Assembly (NCBI GenBank): GCA_947498935.1
Contig: CANMMM010000003.1
Span: forward strand, 211,287 to 275,286
Source: an uncultured Aquimarina sp.
Lineage (GTDB): Bacteria > Bacteroidota > Bacteroidia > Flavobacteriales > Flavobacteriaceae
Direction: 5' to 3'
Length of the DNA: 64,000 bases
Each line of letters starts with the position of its first letter. Positions within the stretch are counted from its first letter, which is position 1. The notes under the pieces are model-generated. The model ran no database searches and was not told where the DNA came from. It worked only from the letters and a program-made list of their open reading frames with translations. Below are positions 48,056 to 56,978 of this stretch, one piece after another. The position numbers and the translations under genes were made by a program.

Positions 48056-49426
48056 CTACTTATATGGCGCTACTTTTATAGGGATGTTTGCTACTCGACT
48101 GAGCATTATTTTAGCTACCGCTTCACTATCCCAGATGGTGTCTATATTTTCTAATTGCATGATTTCATCCATAATGGCTGCTTGTCGTTCTCCTGCTGCC
48201 AGTGCTTCTGCATAAGGACTGTTTGAAAACGTAACCCGTGTATATAGAGGCACCCAGTGTTCTGGATATGTATCCGAAAAGTGTTTTTCTATTTTTTTGC
48301 GTAACAGAAAGTTGGGATCTGCAGTTTTACTACTCATCTCCATAAAATTACGATAGGACAGCTCTGCTATGGCATCGGCATTAGGCTTTCGTGCCTTTTC
48401 ATAGGCTTCAAAAATAGCTTGCCACCCTTCTCCTTCATGCGCATCCATCAGATCATCTAATACCGAAATATCTTCGAAACCAGCATTCATTCCCTGTCCA
48501 TAAAATGGCACTATTGCGTGCGCAGAATCTCCTACTAAGGCTACTTTATCCCAGTAAGACCAAGGAAAACACTTCATCGTTACTAAAGAACTGGTAGGAT
48601 TATTTCTAAAATCTTCTAGCAGTGTAGGCATTAAAGATAAGGTATCTGGAAAATAACGTTTCCAGAACGCTGACACCTCTTGATCTGTGATCAATTGCTC
48701 AAAGGATTGTTCTCCTTCATGCGGCATAAATAAGGTACACGTAAAACTGCCTTCTAGATTCGGTAAGGCAATCAGCATAAATTTACCTCTAGGCCAGATG
48801 TGCAAGGAGTTTTTATCTAACTGGTGCGTACCATCAGCTGCAGCAGGAATCGATAACTCTTTATATCCTGCATCTAGAAACTCCTGAGAGTAATTAAATC
48901 TACTACGTCGTTGCATTTTATGACGTACTCTAGAGAATGCACCATCACAGCCAAATATCACATCAAAGGCATACTCTTGCCAAGCTCCTTTTTCAGTTTC
49001 TCCTGTATAGATTTTAGCTTCTGGGAGATCGACATCCCATACCTTTTCATCAAATCTAAAAACGACTCCTGCTTCTTCTGCGAGTGTGATCATCTTACGA
49101 TTGAGCACTCCTCTAGAAATCGAATAAATTGCTTCGTCTTCTTTTCCATAATACTGAAAATAAGCAGGCTGATCATTCAGATGAATCGCTCTTTTATCCA
49201 TAGGGATTGCTAGCGTACGAATGGCATCGCCAATTCCTATACGATCCAATGTTTTCCAGCCACGTACAGACATTGCTAGATTAATAGATCGACCGCTAAA
49301 GGCTACCTTACGTATATCAGGTCTTCTATCAAAAACAGTTACTTGGTGATTTTTTTTTCTTAAATAAATGGCTAACAAGGAACCTACAAGGCCACTTCCT
49401 ATAATCGCTATATGATTGGTTTGCAT
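48056..49426 (-). CDS. kmo: kynurenine 3-monooxygenase
   Basis: 456 residues. FAD-dependent hydroxylation of L-kynurenine to 3-hydroxykynurenine. FAD loop IIGSGLVGSLLAIYLRK at about residues 8-24, then FSGRSINLAMSVRGW, which is typical of KMO, and GDSAHAIVPFYGQGMNAGFED (second FAD motif). Kynureninase is encoded 3 kb away on the same strand, with a methyltransferase gene, a flavin reductase gene and a DoxX gene between. Together they point to tryptophan breakdown or de novo NAD synthesis by the aerobic route. Confidence 0.95.
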   Translation of the reverse strand: MQTNHIAIIGSGLVGSLLAIYLRKKNHQVTVFDRRPDIRKVAFSGRSINLAMSVRGWKTLDRIGIGDAIRTLAIPMDKRAIHLNDQPAYFQYYGKEDEAIYSISRGVLNRKMITLAEEAGVVFRFDEKVWDVDLPEAKIYTGETEKGAWQEYAFDVIFGCDGAFSRVRHKMQRRSRFNYSQEFLDAGYKELSIPAAADGTHQLDKNSLHIWPRGKFMLIALPNLEGSFTCTLFMPHEGEQSFEQLITDQEVSAFWKRYFPDTLSLMPTLLEDFRNNPTSSLVTMKCFPWSYWDKVALVGDSAHAIVPFYGQGMNAGFEDISVLDDLMDAHEGEGWQAIFEAYEKARKPNADAIAELSYRNFMEMSSKTADPNFLLRKKIEKHFSDTYPEHWVPLYTRVTFSNSPYAEALAAGERQAAIMDEIMQLENIDTIWDSEAVAKIMLSRVANIPIKVAPYK

Positions 49427-49573
49427 ACAAAAAAAACGGACTATGTTTGTCAGAGTTTTACTAAGAATCTGCTTGATCGATTCGAGCTTTAATGTACTCC
49501 AACAAACGTATTCGTATTACACTAGTAAGCATTTATGCAAACATTAAAACCTTCAACAAATGTAAAGAAATTA

Positions 49574-50374
49574 TTACTTATATGCCTTAATAGCAAACAT
49601 TAAAGGGTATAATTTTGCATTATTCTCAAACATTCCATCTTTTTTTTCAACTAAATCTGGAAAAATATTATACGGAGATGCATCATACTCTCTTACATAT
49701 GCTATGGTAAGTCCTGCTTCGGATAAGGCGGATACCACATCTCCTAATCCATGATTCCACGCATATTCCTTACTGATCATAGGAGCATCTGTAGCGGCAT
49801 ACGTACCTTTATATTCTTCATAAATAGCTTCTTTACTTCGATACGGGTAGCGTAATGTCGGTGTAGGCGCTAGATAATCAAACATCCATGCTATAGGATG
49901 AAACTCTACCATATAAAAAACACCTCCACCCTGTAGCCTTTCTGCAATCATGCGCCCCCACGGTTTTAAATCAGGCAACCAGCCTATCACTCCATAGCTT
50001 GTATACACAATATCGAATTGCGACTGCACATGCGCAGCAGTATCCAATACGTTACAGCACACAAAGGTTGCATCCAACTCTAATTCTTCATTAAGCTCCC
50101 TAGCCATCGCTATTGCTTGATCAGAGAGATCTACTCCTGTGCACTTAGCACCTTTTCTGCTCCAACTAAGGGTATCCTGCCCAAAATGACATTGCAGGTG
50201 TAATAAGGTTTTTCCAGCCACGTCTCCCAGCGCTTCGAGTTCATATCGATGTAGTGATGATGCGCCTTTTTTAAACGCTTCTAATTGATAAAAATCACTT
50301 GCAGCATGTATGGGCGCTTTCAGATTCCATGTAGCTTTATTGACGTCGAAATAATTTTCTAGTTCCTCATTCAT
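49574..50374 (-). CDS. class I SAM-dependent methyltransferase
   Basis: 266 residues. Motif I is the family variant KTLLHLQCHFGQDTLSWS (residues of about 54-71), followed by TGVDLSDQAIAMAREL and FDIVYTSYGVIGWLPDL. Such methyltransferases of Bacteroidota and Firmicutes are annotated as small-molecule methylases with unknown substrates. Codirectional with kmo, 147 bp upstream of it. Confidence 0.85.
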   Translation of the reverse strand: MNEELENYFDVNKATWNLKAPIHAASDFYQLEAFKKGASSLHRYELEALGDVAGKTLLHLQCHFGQDTLSWSRKGAKCTGVDLSDQAIAMARELNEELELDATFVCCNVLDTAAHVQSQFDIVYTSYGVIGWLPDLKPWGRMIAERLQGGGVFYMVEFHPIAWMFDYLAPTPTLRYPYRSKEAIYEEYKGTYAATDAPMISKEYAWNHGLGDVVSALSEAGLTIAYVREYDASPYNIFPDLVEKKDGMFENNAKLYPLMFAIKAYK

Positions 50375-50440
50375 CTGTTTACATAATTAGTGATATAAAT
50401 ATACTGTAAAAACAGTCATTCTTCGACCTTCCGATATAAA

Positions 50441-50555
50441 AGCAGTTTACACTTTTTATAATTGGCTACAACAACATCTTTTGCAACCAAAAACTTGCTT
50501 CTTTTGGTTGCAAAATTTTCGGTTTTTGCTGAAATCAAAAAAGTCTACATCACTT
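50441..50555 (-). repeat. family B repeat, rearranged centre
   Basis: 115 bp. The plus strand starts AGCAGTTTACACTTTTTATA with ATTGGCTACAA after it (right end) and finishes TTTTGCTGAAATCAAAAAAG plus TCTACATCACTT (left end). The centre hairpin has new arms (TTTTGCAACCAAAA and TTTTGGTTGCAAAA), again perfectly paired. Confidence 0.75.
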
Positions 50556-50644
50556 CATGATATTTTTAGGGGCATTCTTTTTTTTAGCAACTAGAACTAT
50601 ACTAACTTTGGAGCTGCATTGCTACTTAGATATATGTATTTGCC

Positions 50645-50732
50645 GCGTTAGGGATAGCAGAGGAAATCCCGCAGCACGACCTCAGGGAGTGTGAGGAATT
50701 GGAACGGATAGCCCGACCCTTGGGGAACGCCC
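50645..50732 (+). repeat. family A repeat, subtype 1
   Basis: 88 bp, GCGTTAGGGATAGCAGAGG to CTTGGGGAACGCCC. An open frame of the next gene could be extended back into it from the TTG at 50699; that extension is repeat sequence. Confidence 0.9.
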
Positions 50733-50791
50733 TATTACACATTACAGAACCAGTAGCATGCCACTATTTTGTATCACTAATCCGCTTTGTT

Positions 50792-51436
50792 ATGAGCCAT
50801 TTCGAACTTAAAGAACTACTTGATTTCCCATCTAGATACCGTGCCAATCTAATCAATAGCTGTACTGGATATAAATCTTGTAATATTCTGGCTTCTAAAA
50901 ACAAGGAGGGAATTACCAATGCTGCTGTGTTTAATTCTATCATACATATCGGCAGCAATCCCCCTATGCTAGGCTTTATCCTCAGACCCACTACGGTACC
51001 GAGAAACACCTATGCGAATATAAAGGATACGCATTTTTTTACCGTTAATCAGGTGCATAAAAACATCATTGCCGATACACACCACACAGCTGCAAAATAT
51101 GATGCTACCACTTCTGAGTTTGACAAAACGAATCTTAAGGAAGAGTACCTAGATGGTTTTGCTGCACCTTATGTACAGGGGAGTGCGATACAGATTGGCT
51201 GTTCGTATGTAAATGAATACCATATAGAGGAAAACGATACTTTACTCATCATCGGTGCTATCGAACAACTGTATATCCAAGATCACCTGATCCACGAAGA
51301 TGGCTGGGTACAATTAGATAAGGCAGATACGGTAGCTACCATTGGACTCGATGGATATGCATTACCGACACTCCTAGATCGTTTTCAATACGCTAAACCC
51401 GACCAAGCTACTACCTCTATATTACATAAGGACTGA
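50792..51436 (+). CDS. flavin reductase-like (flavoredoxin) protein
   Basis: 214 residues from the ATG at 50792 (MSHFELKELLDFPSRYRAN). The upstream in-frame TTG at 50699 lies in a family A repeat and is rejected. It has the FMN-binding split-barrel pattern: RANLINSCTGYKSCNILAS, then AAVFNSIIHIGSNPPMLGF, typical of flavoredoxin-like reductases. Substrate or redox partner unknown. Confidence 0.8.
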   Translation: MSHFELKELLDFPSRYRANLINSCTGYKSCNILASKNKEGITNAAVFNSIIHIGSNPPMLGFILRPTTVPRNTYANIKDTHFFTVNQVHKNIIADTHHTAAKYDATTSEFDKTNLKEEYLDGFAAPYVQGSAIQIGCSYVNEYHIEENDTLLIIGAIEQLYIQDHLIHEDGWVQLDKADTVATIGLDGYALPTLLDRFQYAKPDQATTSILHKD

Positions 51437-51804
51437 TCTATACTGAATCCAAGCGTTTATTTAGTTACGAATCGGTAGCATGCATTTTTGTACGCTTTCT
51501 CTTGCAAAAAAAGTAAAAGAGAAATACCCCCAGATCCTACACGACAACTTGTACTACAAAAAAACCTACAAAAAAAACACTAATTCCTGATATTCAACAA
51601 AAAAGAACTAAACAAGCAACACAAAAACACCACTCACCCCCCTACACACATCGCTACATTCTACAGCAAGTCTATGATTTTAAACAAAATATAAGCTTGC
51701 ATAAAAATTGTATTTTTCTGAGATAAAAGATACCTTTAAGTACCAAAGATTACATTTCTACATACCTATATCCAAAAAAAACAACCTAAAACTAGTAGAA
51801 ACAC
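51437..51804. other. gene-free interval
   Basis: 368 bp, AT-rich with poly-A tracts. No gene, repeat or terminator recognised. Confidence 0.6.
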
Positions 51805-52185
51805 ATGCACAAAATCACAGCAAAACTCCCTTTAGTACTCAGAATCATTGTAGCCCTTATTTTAATCCAAACACTCCGTTTTAAGTTTACAGCACATCCA
51901 GATAGTGTACACATCTTTTCTACTGCTGGTTTAGAACCTTATGGTAGGCTTATCATCGGTAGTATCGAATTAATTGCTGGTATCTTATTACTTATTCCTA
52001 AAACGATATGGATAGGTGCCACGCTCAGTATTGGCATTATCGGCGGTGCCATTTTATTACACCTCACCAAAATAGGTATCGAAATCAATAATGATGGCGG
52101 TGTATTATTTTTTACAGCGATTATCACTTTTGTACTCAGCTGTATTATTTTATGGATTTATCGGCGTCAGGTCAACTTTTTTTAG
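51805..52185 (+). CDS. DoxX-like membrane protein
   Basis: 126 residues with four membrane spans (PLVLRIIVALILIQTLRFKF, RLIIGSIELIAGILLLIP, WIGATLSIGIIGGAILLHL, LFFTAIITFVLSCIILWIY). The LRFKFTAHP motif after span 1 and the ELIAGILLLIP segment suit the DoxX family. Role unknown. Monocistronic, family A repeat downstream. Confidence 0.8.
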   Translation: MHKITAKLPLVLRIIVALILIQTLRFKFTAHPDSVHIFSTAGLEPYGRLIIGSIELIAGILLLIPKTIWIGATLSIGIIGGAILLHLTKIGIEINNDGGVLFFTAIITFVLSCIILWIYRRQVNFF

Positions 52186-52218
52186 GTTCAAAAAAGATTC
52201 GTAGCTATATACCAATCA

Positions 52219-52305
52219 GGGCGTTTCCCAAGGGTCGGGCTATCCGCTATATCTTTTGGCAGCACTACTGTGCTACCAAAAGGATGCCGCTCCTATCCCT
52301 AACGC
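52219..52305 (-). repeat. family A repeat, subtype 2
   Basis: 87 bp. Apical arms CTTTTGGCAGCAC and GTGCTACCAAAAG, the same as the copy at 21484. Ends GGGCGTTTCCC and CTATCCCTAACGC. Confidence 0.9.
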
Positions 52306-52416
52306 GAATATGCACTAATTATATCATATAGTGCATACCGTATGCAGCAATTATAATGTAGTAGCATCAGTAATAAACACACTCTAAAAAAACGAGAGAT
52401 GAGATGACACTGCTAT

Positions 52417-53694
52417 TTATGTAGCTAAAATGCCTTTTTTAAGAATTTGTCCGAATTGATACATATCTTCATACGAACAATAAAACGGCGCTGGTGCCAA
52501 TCGAATTACATTAGGCTCTCGCCAATCGGTAATGACTCCATGCTTCATCAGATACTCAAACAAGGAACGTCCTTCTCCGTGTAAAAACACTGATAATTGC
52601 GTACCTCGTGCTGCGGGCTGAGCAGGAGTAATGATCTCAAAACTTCCTTGAACTTCTTTCGCTATCTCTAGAAGGATGAATTCTAAATAGGCTACGATTA
52701 CATTCCGTTTTGCTATCAATGTATCCATTCCCACTTCTTCAAACAACACCAAAGATGCTAAGTAAGGAGCTAATGACAGAATTGGCGCATTACTTAACTG
52801 CCAAGCATCTGCATTGGGCATAGGATCAAATTCAGGTTTCATTAAGAAACGATCTTTTTTCTGAGTGCCCCACCAACCTTCGAACCGTGGAATATCTTTC
52901 TGCCCATGAAAACGCTCATGGATAAAGCATCCTGAAGCATTGCCCGGCCCGCTGTTCATATACTTATAACTACACCAAGCTGCAAAATCTACATTCCATT
53001 CATGCAATGCTAGATGAATATTTCCAGCTGCATGCGCTAGATCCCAACCTACATAAGCTCCAATAGCATGCCCTGCTTCTGTAATGGCTTGCATATCGAA
53101 TACTTGCCCTGTGTAATAATTCACCCCTCCTATCAAGATCAAGGCGCAGGCATCTCCTACTTGAGCGATGGTATCCAGTATATCTTCGAGTCTAAAATTA
53201 TGTTCTCCCGGTCTCTTTTTTAGCGTCACAATAGCATCATCAGGGTCGTATCCATGAAATTTTACTTGACTATGTAACATGTACTGATCACTCGGAAATG
53301 CTTTTTCTTCGCAAATGATCTTATAGCGCTTTCCTGCGGGTCTATAAAAAGACACCATTAGCAGATGTAGGTTTACTGTGAGCGTATTCATCACAGTAAT
53401 TTCAGAAGGTTTAGCCCCCACTACTTTACTGAGTGGCGCTGCCATACGCTCGTGATAATCCCACCAAGGTTTCTGTGCATGAAAATGTCCTTCTACTGCT
53501 AAATCCGCCCAATCTTTCATTACTTCATCTACATACTGCTGCGTATTTTTGGGCTGTAACCCTAGCGAGTTTCCCGTAAAATAGATAGCCTGCTTACCTG
53601 CTATCTGCGGAAAGTGAAATTGATCCCTATACAAACGTAAGGGGTCTTGCTGATCTAATTGCTGAGCAAATGCACTGCTGTTTTCAAATTGCAT
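52417..53694 (-). CDS. kynU: kynureninase
   Basis: 425 residues from MQFENSSAFAQQLDQQDPL, the usual family start; the frame extends ten codons further. PLP enzyme that cleaves 3-hydroxykynurenine to 3-hydroxyanthranilate and alanine. FTGNSLGLQPKNTQQYV, VMNTLTVNLHLLMVSFY, YVGWDLAHAAGNI, and FAAWCSYKYMNSGPGNASG with the PLP lysine (SYKY). IRLAPAPFYCSYEDM near the end. Works after kmo. No 3-hydroxyanthranilate dioxygenase is in the window. Confidence 0.96.
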   Translation of the reverse strand: MQFENSSAFAQQLDQQDPLRLYRDQFHFPQIAGKQAIYFTGNSLGLQPKNTQQYVDEVMKDWADLAVEGHFHAQKPWWDYHERMAAPLSKVVGAKPSEITVMNTLTVNLHLLMVSFYRPAGKRYKIICEEKAFPSDQYMLHSQVKFHGYDPDDAIVTLKKRPGEHNFRLEDILDTIAQVGDACALILIGGVNYYTGQVFDMQAITEAGHAIGAYVGWDLAHAAGNIHLALHEWNVDFAAWCSYKYMNSGPGNASGCFIHERFHGQKDIPRFEGWWGTQKKDRFLMKPEFDPMPNADAWQLSNAPILSLAPYLASLVLFEEVGMDTLIAKRNVIVAYLEFILLEIAKEVQGSFEIITPAQPAARGTQLSVFLHGEGRSLFEYLMKHGVITDWREPNVIRLAPAPFYCSYEDMYQFGQILKKGILAT

Positions 53695-53755
53695 GAAGAT
53701 TCTTTTTAGCTCAAAAATACTCATTAGTCTTTTAACTATTTAAGTATTCTACATG

Positions 53756-53892
53756 AAGTCATGTAAACTTTTTATAATTGGCTACAAAAATGATTAGTTA
53801 CTCTTTAATTTTGCGTTTTTTTTAGTTCTAAAGCACTGCTATACGATAAAATCATCTTTGATGTTCACTGCAATCGACAATAGGTAAACTAC
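53756..53892 (-). repeat. family B repeat, diverged
   Basis: The plus strand starts AAGTCATGTAAACTTTTTAT and then ATTGGCTACAAAAATGAT (right end). It has AGTTCTAAAGCACTGCTATA in the centre and ends TAGGTAAACTACGTC, a poor left end. Confidence 0.6.
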
Positions 53893-53989
53893 GTCTATAA
53901 TTTGACAATCCAACTGGAGCTTCTACAATAAAATAGGGATTGACATTCGTATAAAAAACTTAGCTTTGCAAAAAAAATGACAACTAGAC

Positions 53990-54631
53990 ATGCACTTCAT
54001 ACCAGAAGCACTTGACCAATACGTAGTACAGCATACAGAACAAGAACCTGAATTATTACAGCAACTGACTAGAGAGACCTATCAGAAGATTTTGCAACCA
54101 CGTATGCTCAGCGGGGCTTATCAGGGACGTATTTTAAGCATGCTTTCTAAAATCATACGTCCTACAACAATCCTAGAGATAGGCACCTACACTGGCTACT
54201 CGGCACTATGCCTTGCAGAAGGGCTGCAAGCGCATGGAGTATTACACACAATTGATCGCAATGAAGAGTTAGCATGGATACAGCAAAAATATTTTGAGCG
54301 CTCTGGTTTCGGACATCAGATACACTCGCATATTGGAGATGCTACAACAATTATACCTACACTGGATTGCACGTTTGATTTTGTATTTATAGACGCAGAT
54401 AAGCCTAACTATACGACTTATTTTGAGCAGGTAATTCCCAAAATGAATGCTGGTGGAATCATCCTCTCTGACAATGTATTGTGGAGCGGAAAAGTGATCC
54501 AAGAGATTGCCAAAGACGATAGTTCCACACAAGCATTAGTGGCTTACAACCAACTATTAGTAAACGACCCCAGAGTAGAAACTGTTTTACTACCGATTAG
54601 AGATGGCCTAACGATTAGTAGGGTTTTGTAA
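53990..54631 (+). CDS. O-methyltransferase (catechol / caffeoyl-CoA type)
   Basis: 213 residues. SAM-binding motif ILEIGTYTGYSALCLAEGL, VLHTIDRNEEL, then FDFVFIDADKPNYTTYFE with the metal-binding Asp residues, and GGIILSDNVLWSGKV. This layout marks the cation-dependent O-methyltransferases. Substrate unknown. Divergent from kynU. Confidence 0.92.
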   Translation: MHFIPEALDQYVVQHTEQEPELLQQLTRETYQKILQPRMLSGAYQGRILSMLSKIIRPTTILEIGTYTGYSALCLAEGLQAHGVLHTIDRNEELAWIQQKYFERSGFGHQIHSHIGDATTIIPTLDCTFDFVFIDADKPNYTTYFEQVIPKMNAGGIILSDNVLWSGKVIQEIAKDDSSTQALVAYNQLLVNDPRVETVLLPIRDGLTISRVL

Positions 54632-54657
54632 GCGGCTTTATTTTACACATCTGTACA

Positions 54658-56142
54658 TTACTGCACTGCTTTTAATGCATCTATATTTCCATACCCAAAA
54701 CGATCATCTTTATTAGGGTATAATTCAGCAGCTTTTTTGAGTTTGTTCAATACCTGTGTCCTCGACATATTAGGATTTCGAGACCATATCAGCGCTGCAA
54801 TTCCTGCGGTAGCTGCAGTAGCTGCCGAAGAACCTCCGGTATAAGCTGCTGTTCCTGAATTAAATCCTAAAACCGGTACATTACGCTGTGCATTACTAGC
54901 GCGCTGCATGATGATGGTAAAATCTATTTTTTTGCCATCATGGCAAATATCGCAACGATTATAACCATTGTCTTTAATCCCTGTTACCGCTACTGTCTCC
55001 TTCATATCTGCTGGAAAAATAATACCATACCAATTGGTAAATGTAGTAGAAGTCCCACCTGCTGCTATGATTAATTTTCCTTTGCTATACGCATATTTAA
55101 CAGCGTCTTTTACATTACCAATAGACCAAGGAAACCCAATAGACATAGAAATGATTTTTACACTACTATTATCTGCTAGCTCTTTCAATGCGTTACTAAC
55201 TCCCTTACGTTCGTGATAATCATCTAACACCACATCTCCTGTAGCTCTATAGGAAATCAAATTACAATTGTAAGCTACCCCCATAGGAACTCCTTCACTA
55301 TTTCTTGGTCCTGCTATAATAGATGCCATCTGGGTACCATGCCCGCACTTATCATTAGGACCATCTACTTTATCTACCCACCACCATGGAGAATCTGTAA
55401 ATGTACCTCTTCGCTGTATGGTTCTGCCTCTAGAAGCACCAGCATTGAAGTTATTGCCTAATAATTGTTGGTTCTGCGAAACACCTGTATCGATGAGCCC
55501 TACTGTAATCCCCTGACCTGTACTTAACTTCCAAGCATCAGGAATCTTATGCAGACTAAAGTTCCACGGCTGTTGGGCTCCAGGTGTAATCGATATATAA
55601 TCACCTCTATTGATCGTACTACTCCCCTTAAAGCATCCTGCTGATTTGGATTGTACTGCTTGTTCTAAATACAAACCATATCCTACAGGATCTAAATAAC
55701 GGATCGCATCAGCTTTTTGGAGCGCTTTAATAGTAGCTAGTTGTGTTACAGTTACCTCTGTATAATTAAGTGTTTCATCCACAAGTGCAGCACTATCAGA
55801 CTTACTCACTCCTTCTGCGGTTGCTACAATTTCTTGTATATTCTGTAATACGCTTACTAATCGATTGGACTTTGCCCCTACAACAAAGCTTTCTCCTTCT
55901 GCTCCATAGCCTACACTTAAGACATTCCCTCCGTGCATCACAGCACTATATAATATATGCGATGGCGCACGTGTCCAATCTACATCTCCTGATTGTTTTA
56001 ATTCATTAGCGATAAATTCATTGACTTCTGCTACCGATACTAGCCCCTCTGGTTCTGGAGTTGCAGTATTAACTGTTGTTTCTTCTTGAGAACAGGATAG
56101 GACAAGTAGTAGCCCTACTAATAAAGACATTAACTTTTTCAT
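54658..56142 (-). CDS. subtilisin-like (S8) protease lipoprotein
   Basis: 494 residues. Lipoprotein signal MKKLMSLLVGLLLVLSC. A pro-segment extends to about residue 165. The catalytic triad is present: Asp218 (GLIDTG), His268 (KCGHGTQMAS) and Ser439 (TGGSSAATA). The oxyanion-hole residue, normally Asn in an AAGN motif, is Gly363 (IIAAGGTS), an uncommon change. Cys-rich insert CDICHDGKK near residue 400. Probably surface-exposed or periplasmic. Tail-to-tail with the O-methyltransferase gene. Confidence 0.9.
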   Translation of the reverse strand: MKKLMSLLVGLLLVLSCSQEETTVNTATPEPEGLVSVAEVNEFIANELKQSGDVDWTRAPSHILYSAVMHGGNVLSVGYGAEGESFVVGAKSNRLVSVLQNIQEIVATAEGVSKSDSAALVDETLNYTEVTVTQLATIKALQKADAIRYLDPVGYGLYLEQAVQSKSAGCFKGSSTINRGDYISITPGAQQPWNFSLHKIPDAWKLSTGQGITVGLIDTGVSQNQQLLGNNFNAGASRGRTIQRRGTFTDSPWWWVDKVDGPNDKCGHGTQMASIIAGPRNSEGVPMGVAYNCNLISYRATGDVVLDDYHERKGVSNALKELADNSSVKIISMSIGFPWSIGNVKDAVKYAYSKGKLIIAAGGTSTTFTNWYGIIFPADMKETVAVTGIKDNGYNRCDICHDGKKIDFTIIMQRASNAQRNVPVLGFNSGTAAYTGGSSAATAATAGIAALIWSRNPNMSRTQVLNKLKKAAELYPNKDDRFGYGNIDALKAVQ

Positions 56143-56178
56143 TGTAGAATAAGATTAAAGAGTTTGTGTTATGAATTA

Positions 56179-56186
56179 CAAAATTA
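56179..56186 (-). promoter_or_regulatory. -7 box for the S8 protease gene
   Basis: TAATTTTG on the minus strand, an exact TAnnTTTG match 36 bp before the start codon. No good -33 TTG. The remainder of the gap to tatA (56187-56571) contains no gene that I can identify. Confidence 0.5.
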
Positions 56187-56571
56187 CGGTTTTTATAAAA
56201 AATCTGCACATAAATTATTATTAACACAATATATAACTTATAAAAATGAACAAAAAACAATTACAACTTTTTAAACACCTTTCTTATGACAAGTTTTTCT
56301 TGAAACATTTCTTAAGGTTTACCAAAAACTCTGTAGAATAGTACCTGTAGGAAATTTTGCGGAATTTTCCCTAAATATGATTTAATAAGATTTGATACAG
56401 ACATACTAAAACCGTAAGGTCACAATACATCTATGCTCTATCAAAAGAGTATACAGAATGACTTATACATACAAACAATATGAATGTAAGAAGCTATTTA
56501 CAGCTCTTGTATCTGCCACGATATTTGTTATATAAAGGAATCGTTAAGTGAATAAAAAAAGAGGCGTCGTA

Positions 56572-56850
56572 TTATTTTCGTTTTACAGCCCCTGTAAAGG
56601 TATCTAAATCGTCTTTTACCTGATCGATTTCTTTTTTGATATCCTTAGCTATAGTAGTATCTACACCATGCTCTGATGCACTTTTGGTAATTTCTGTTTT
56701 GATATCATTAGTAGCGTCTTTTACCATACGCATCCCTTTACCTACTCCTCTAGCAATTTCAGGAATTTTATCTGCACCAAACACCATTACTAGTATAAAT
56801 ACGATAAAGGCTATTTCGGTTCCGCTAATAAATAATGGTATTGATATCAT
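56572..56850 (-). CDS. tatA: twin-arginine translocase subunit TatA
   Basis: 92 residues. One membrane helix (GTEIAFIVFILVMVFGADKIPEIAR), the FGADKIPE hinge of TatA/B, then an amphipathic helix (GVGKGMRMVKDATNDIK) and an acidic-basic tail. TatA forms the pore that passes folded proteins. tatC is not in the window. It follows the M1 peptidase gene, but a terminator separates them. Confidence 0.93.
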   Translation of the reverse strand: MISIPLFISGTEIAFIVFILVMVFGADKIPEIARGVGKGMRMVKDATNDIKTEITKSASEHGVDTTIAKDIKKEIDQVKDDLDTFTGAVKRK

Positions 56851-56903
56851 GGGACAAATATAATGAACTCATCGCTACTTTTATAATTCGTCATAAAAAT
56901 AGG

Positions 56904-56939
56904 CAACCCGAAAAGCAAAGTGTTATGCTTTTCGGGTTG
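56904..56939 (-). terminator. M1 peptidase gene terminator
   Basis: Stem CAACCCGAAAAGCA / TGCTTTTCGGGTTG with a short loop, beyond the M1 gene stop. The T tract is short, so strength is uncertain. Confidence 0.7.
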
Positions 56940-56978
56940 TATATATACTGTTGATAGCGTTTTTGCAAACAAAGTGAT

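Noticed and set aside
50699..50791. N-terminal extension of the flavin reductase gene
   Set aside because: It begins inside a family A repeat; the same residues would be encoded by other copies of the repeat.
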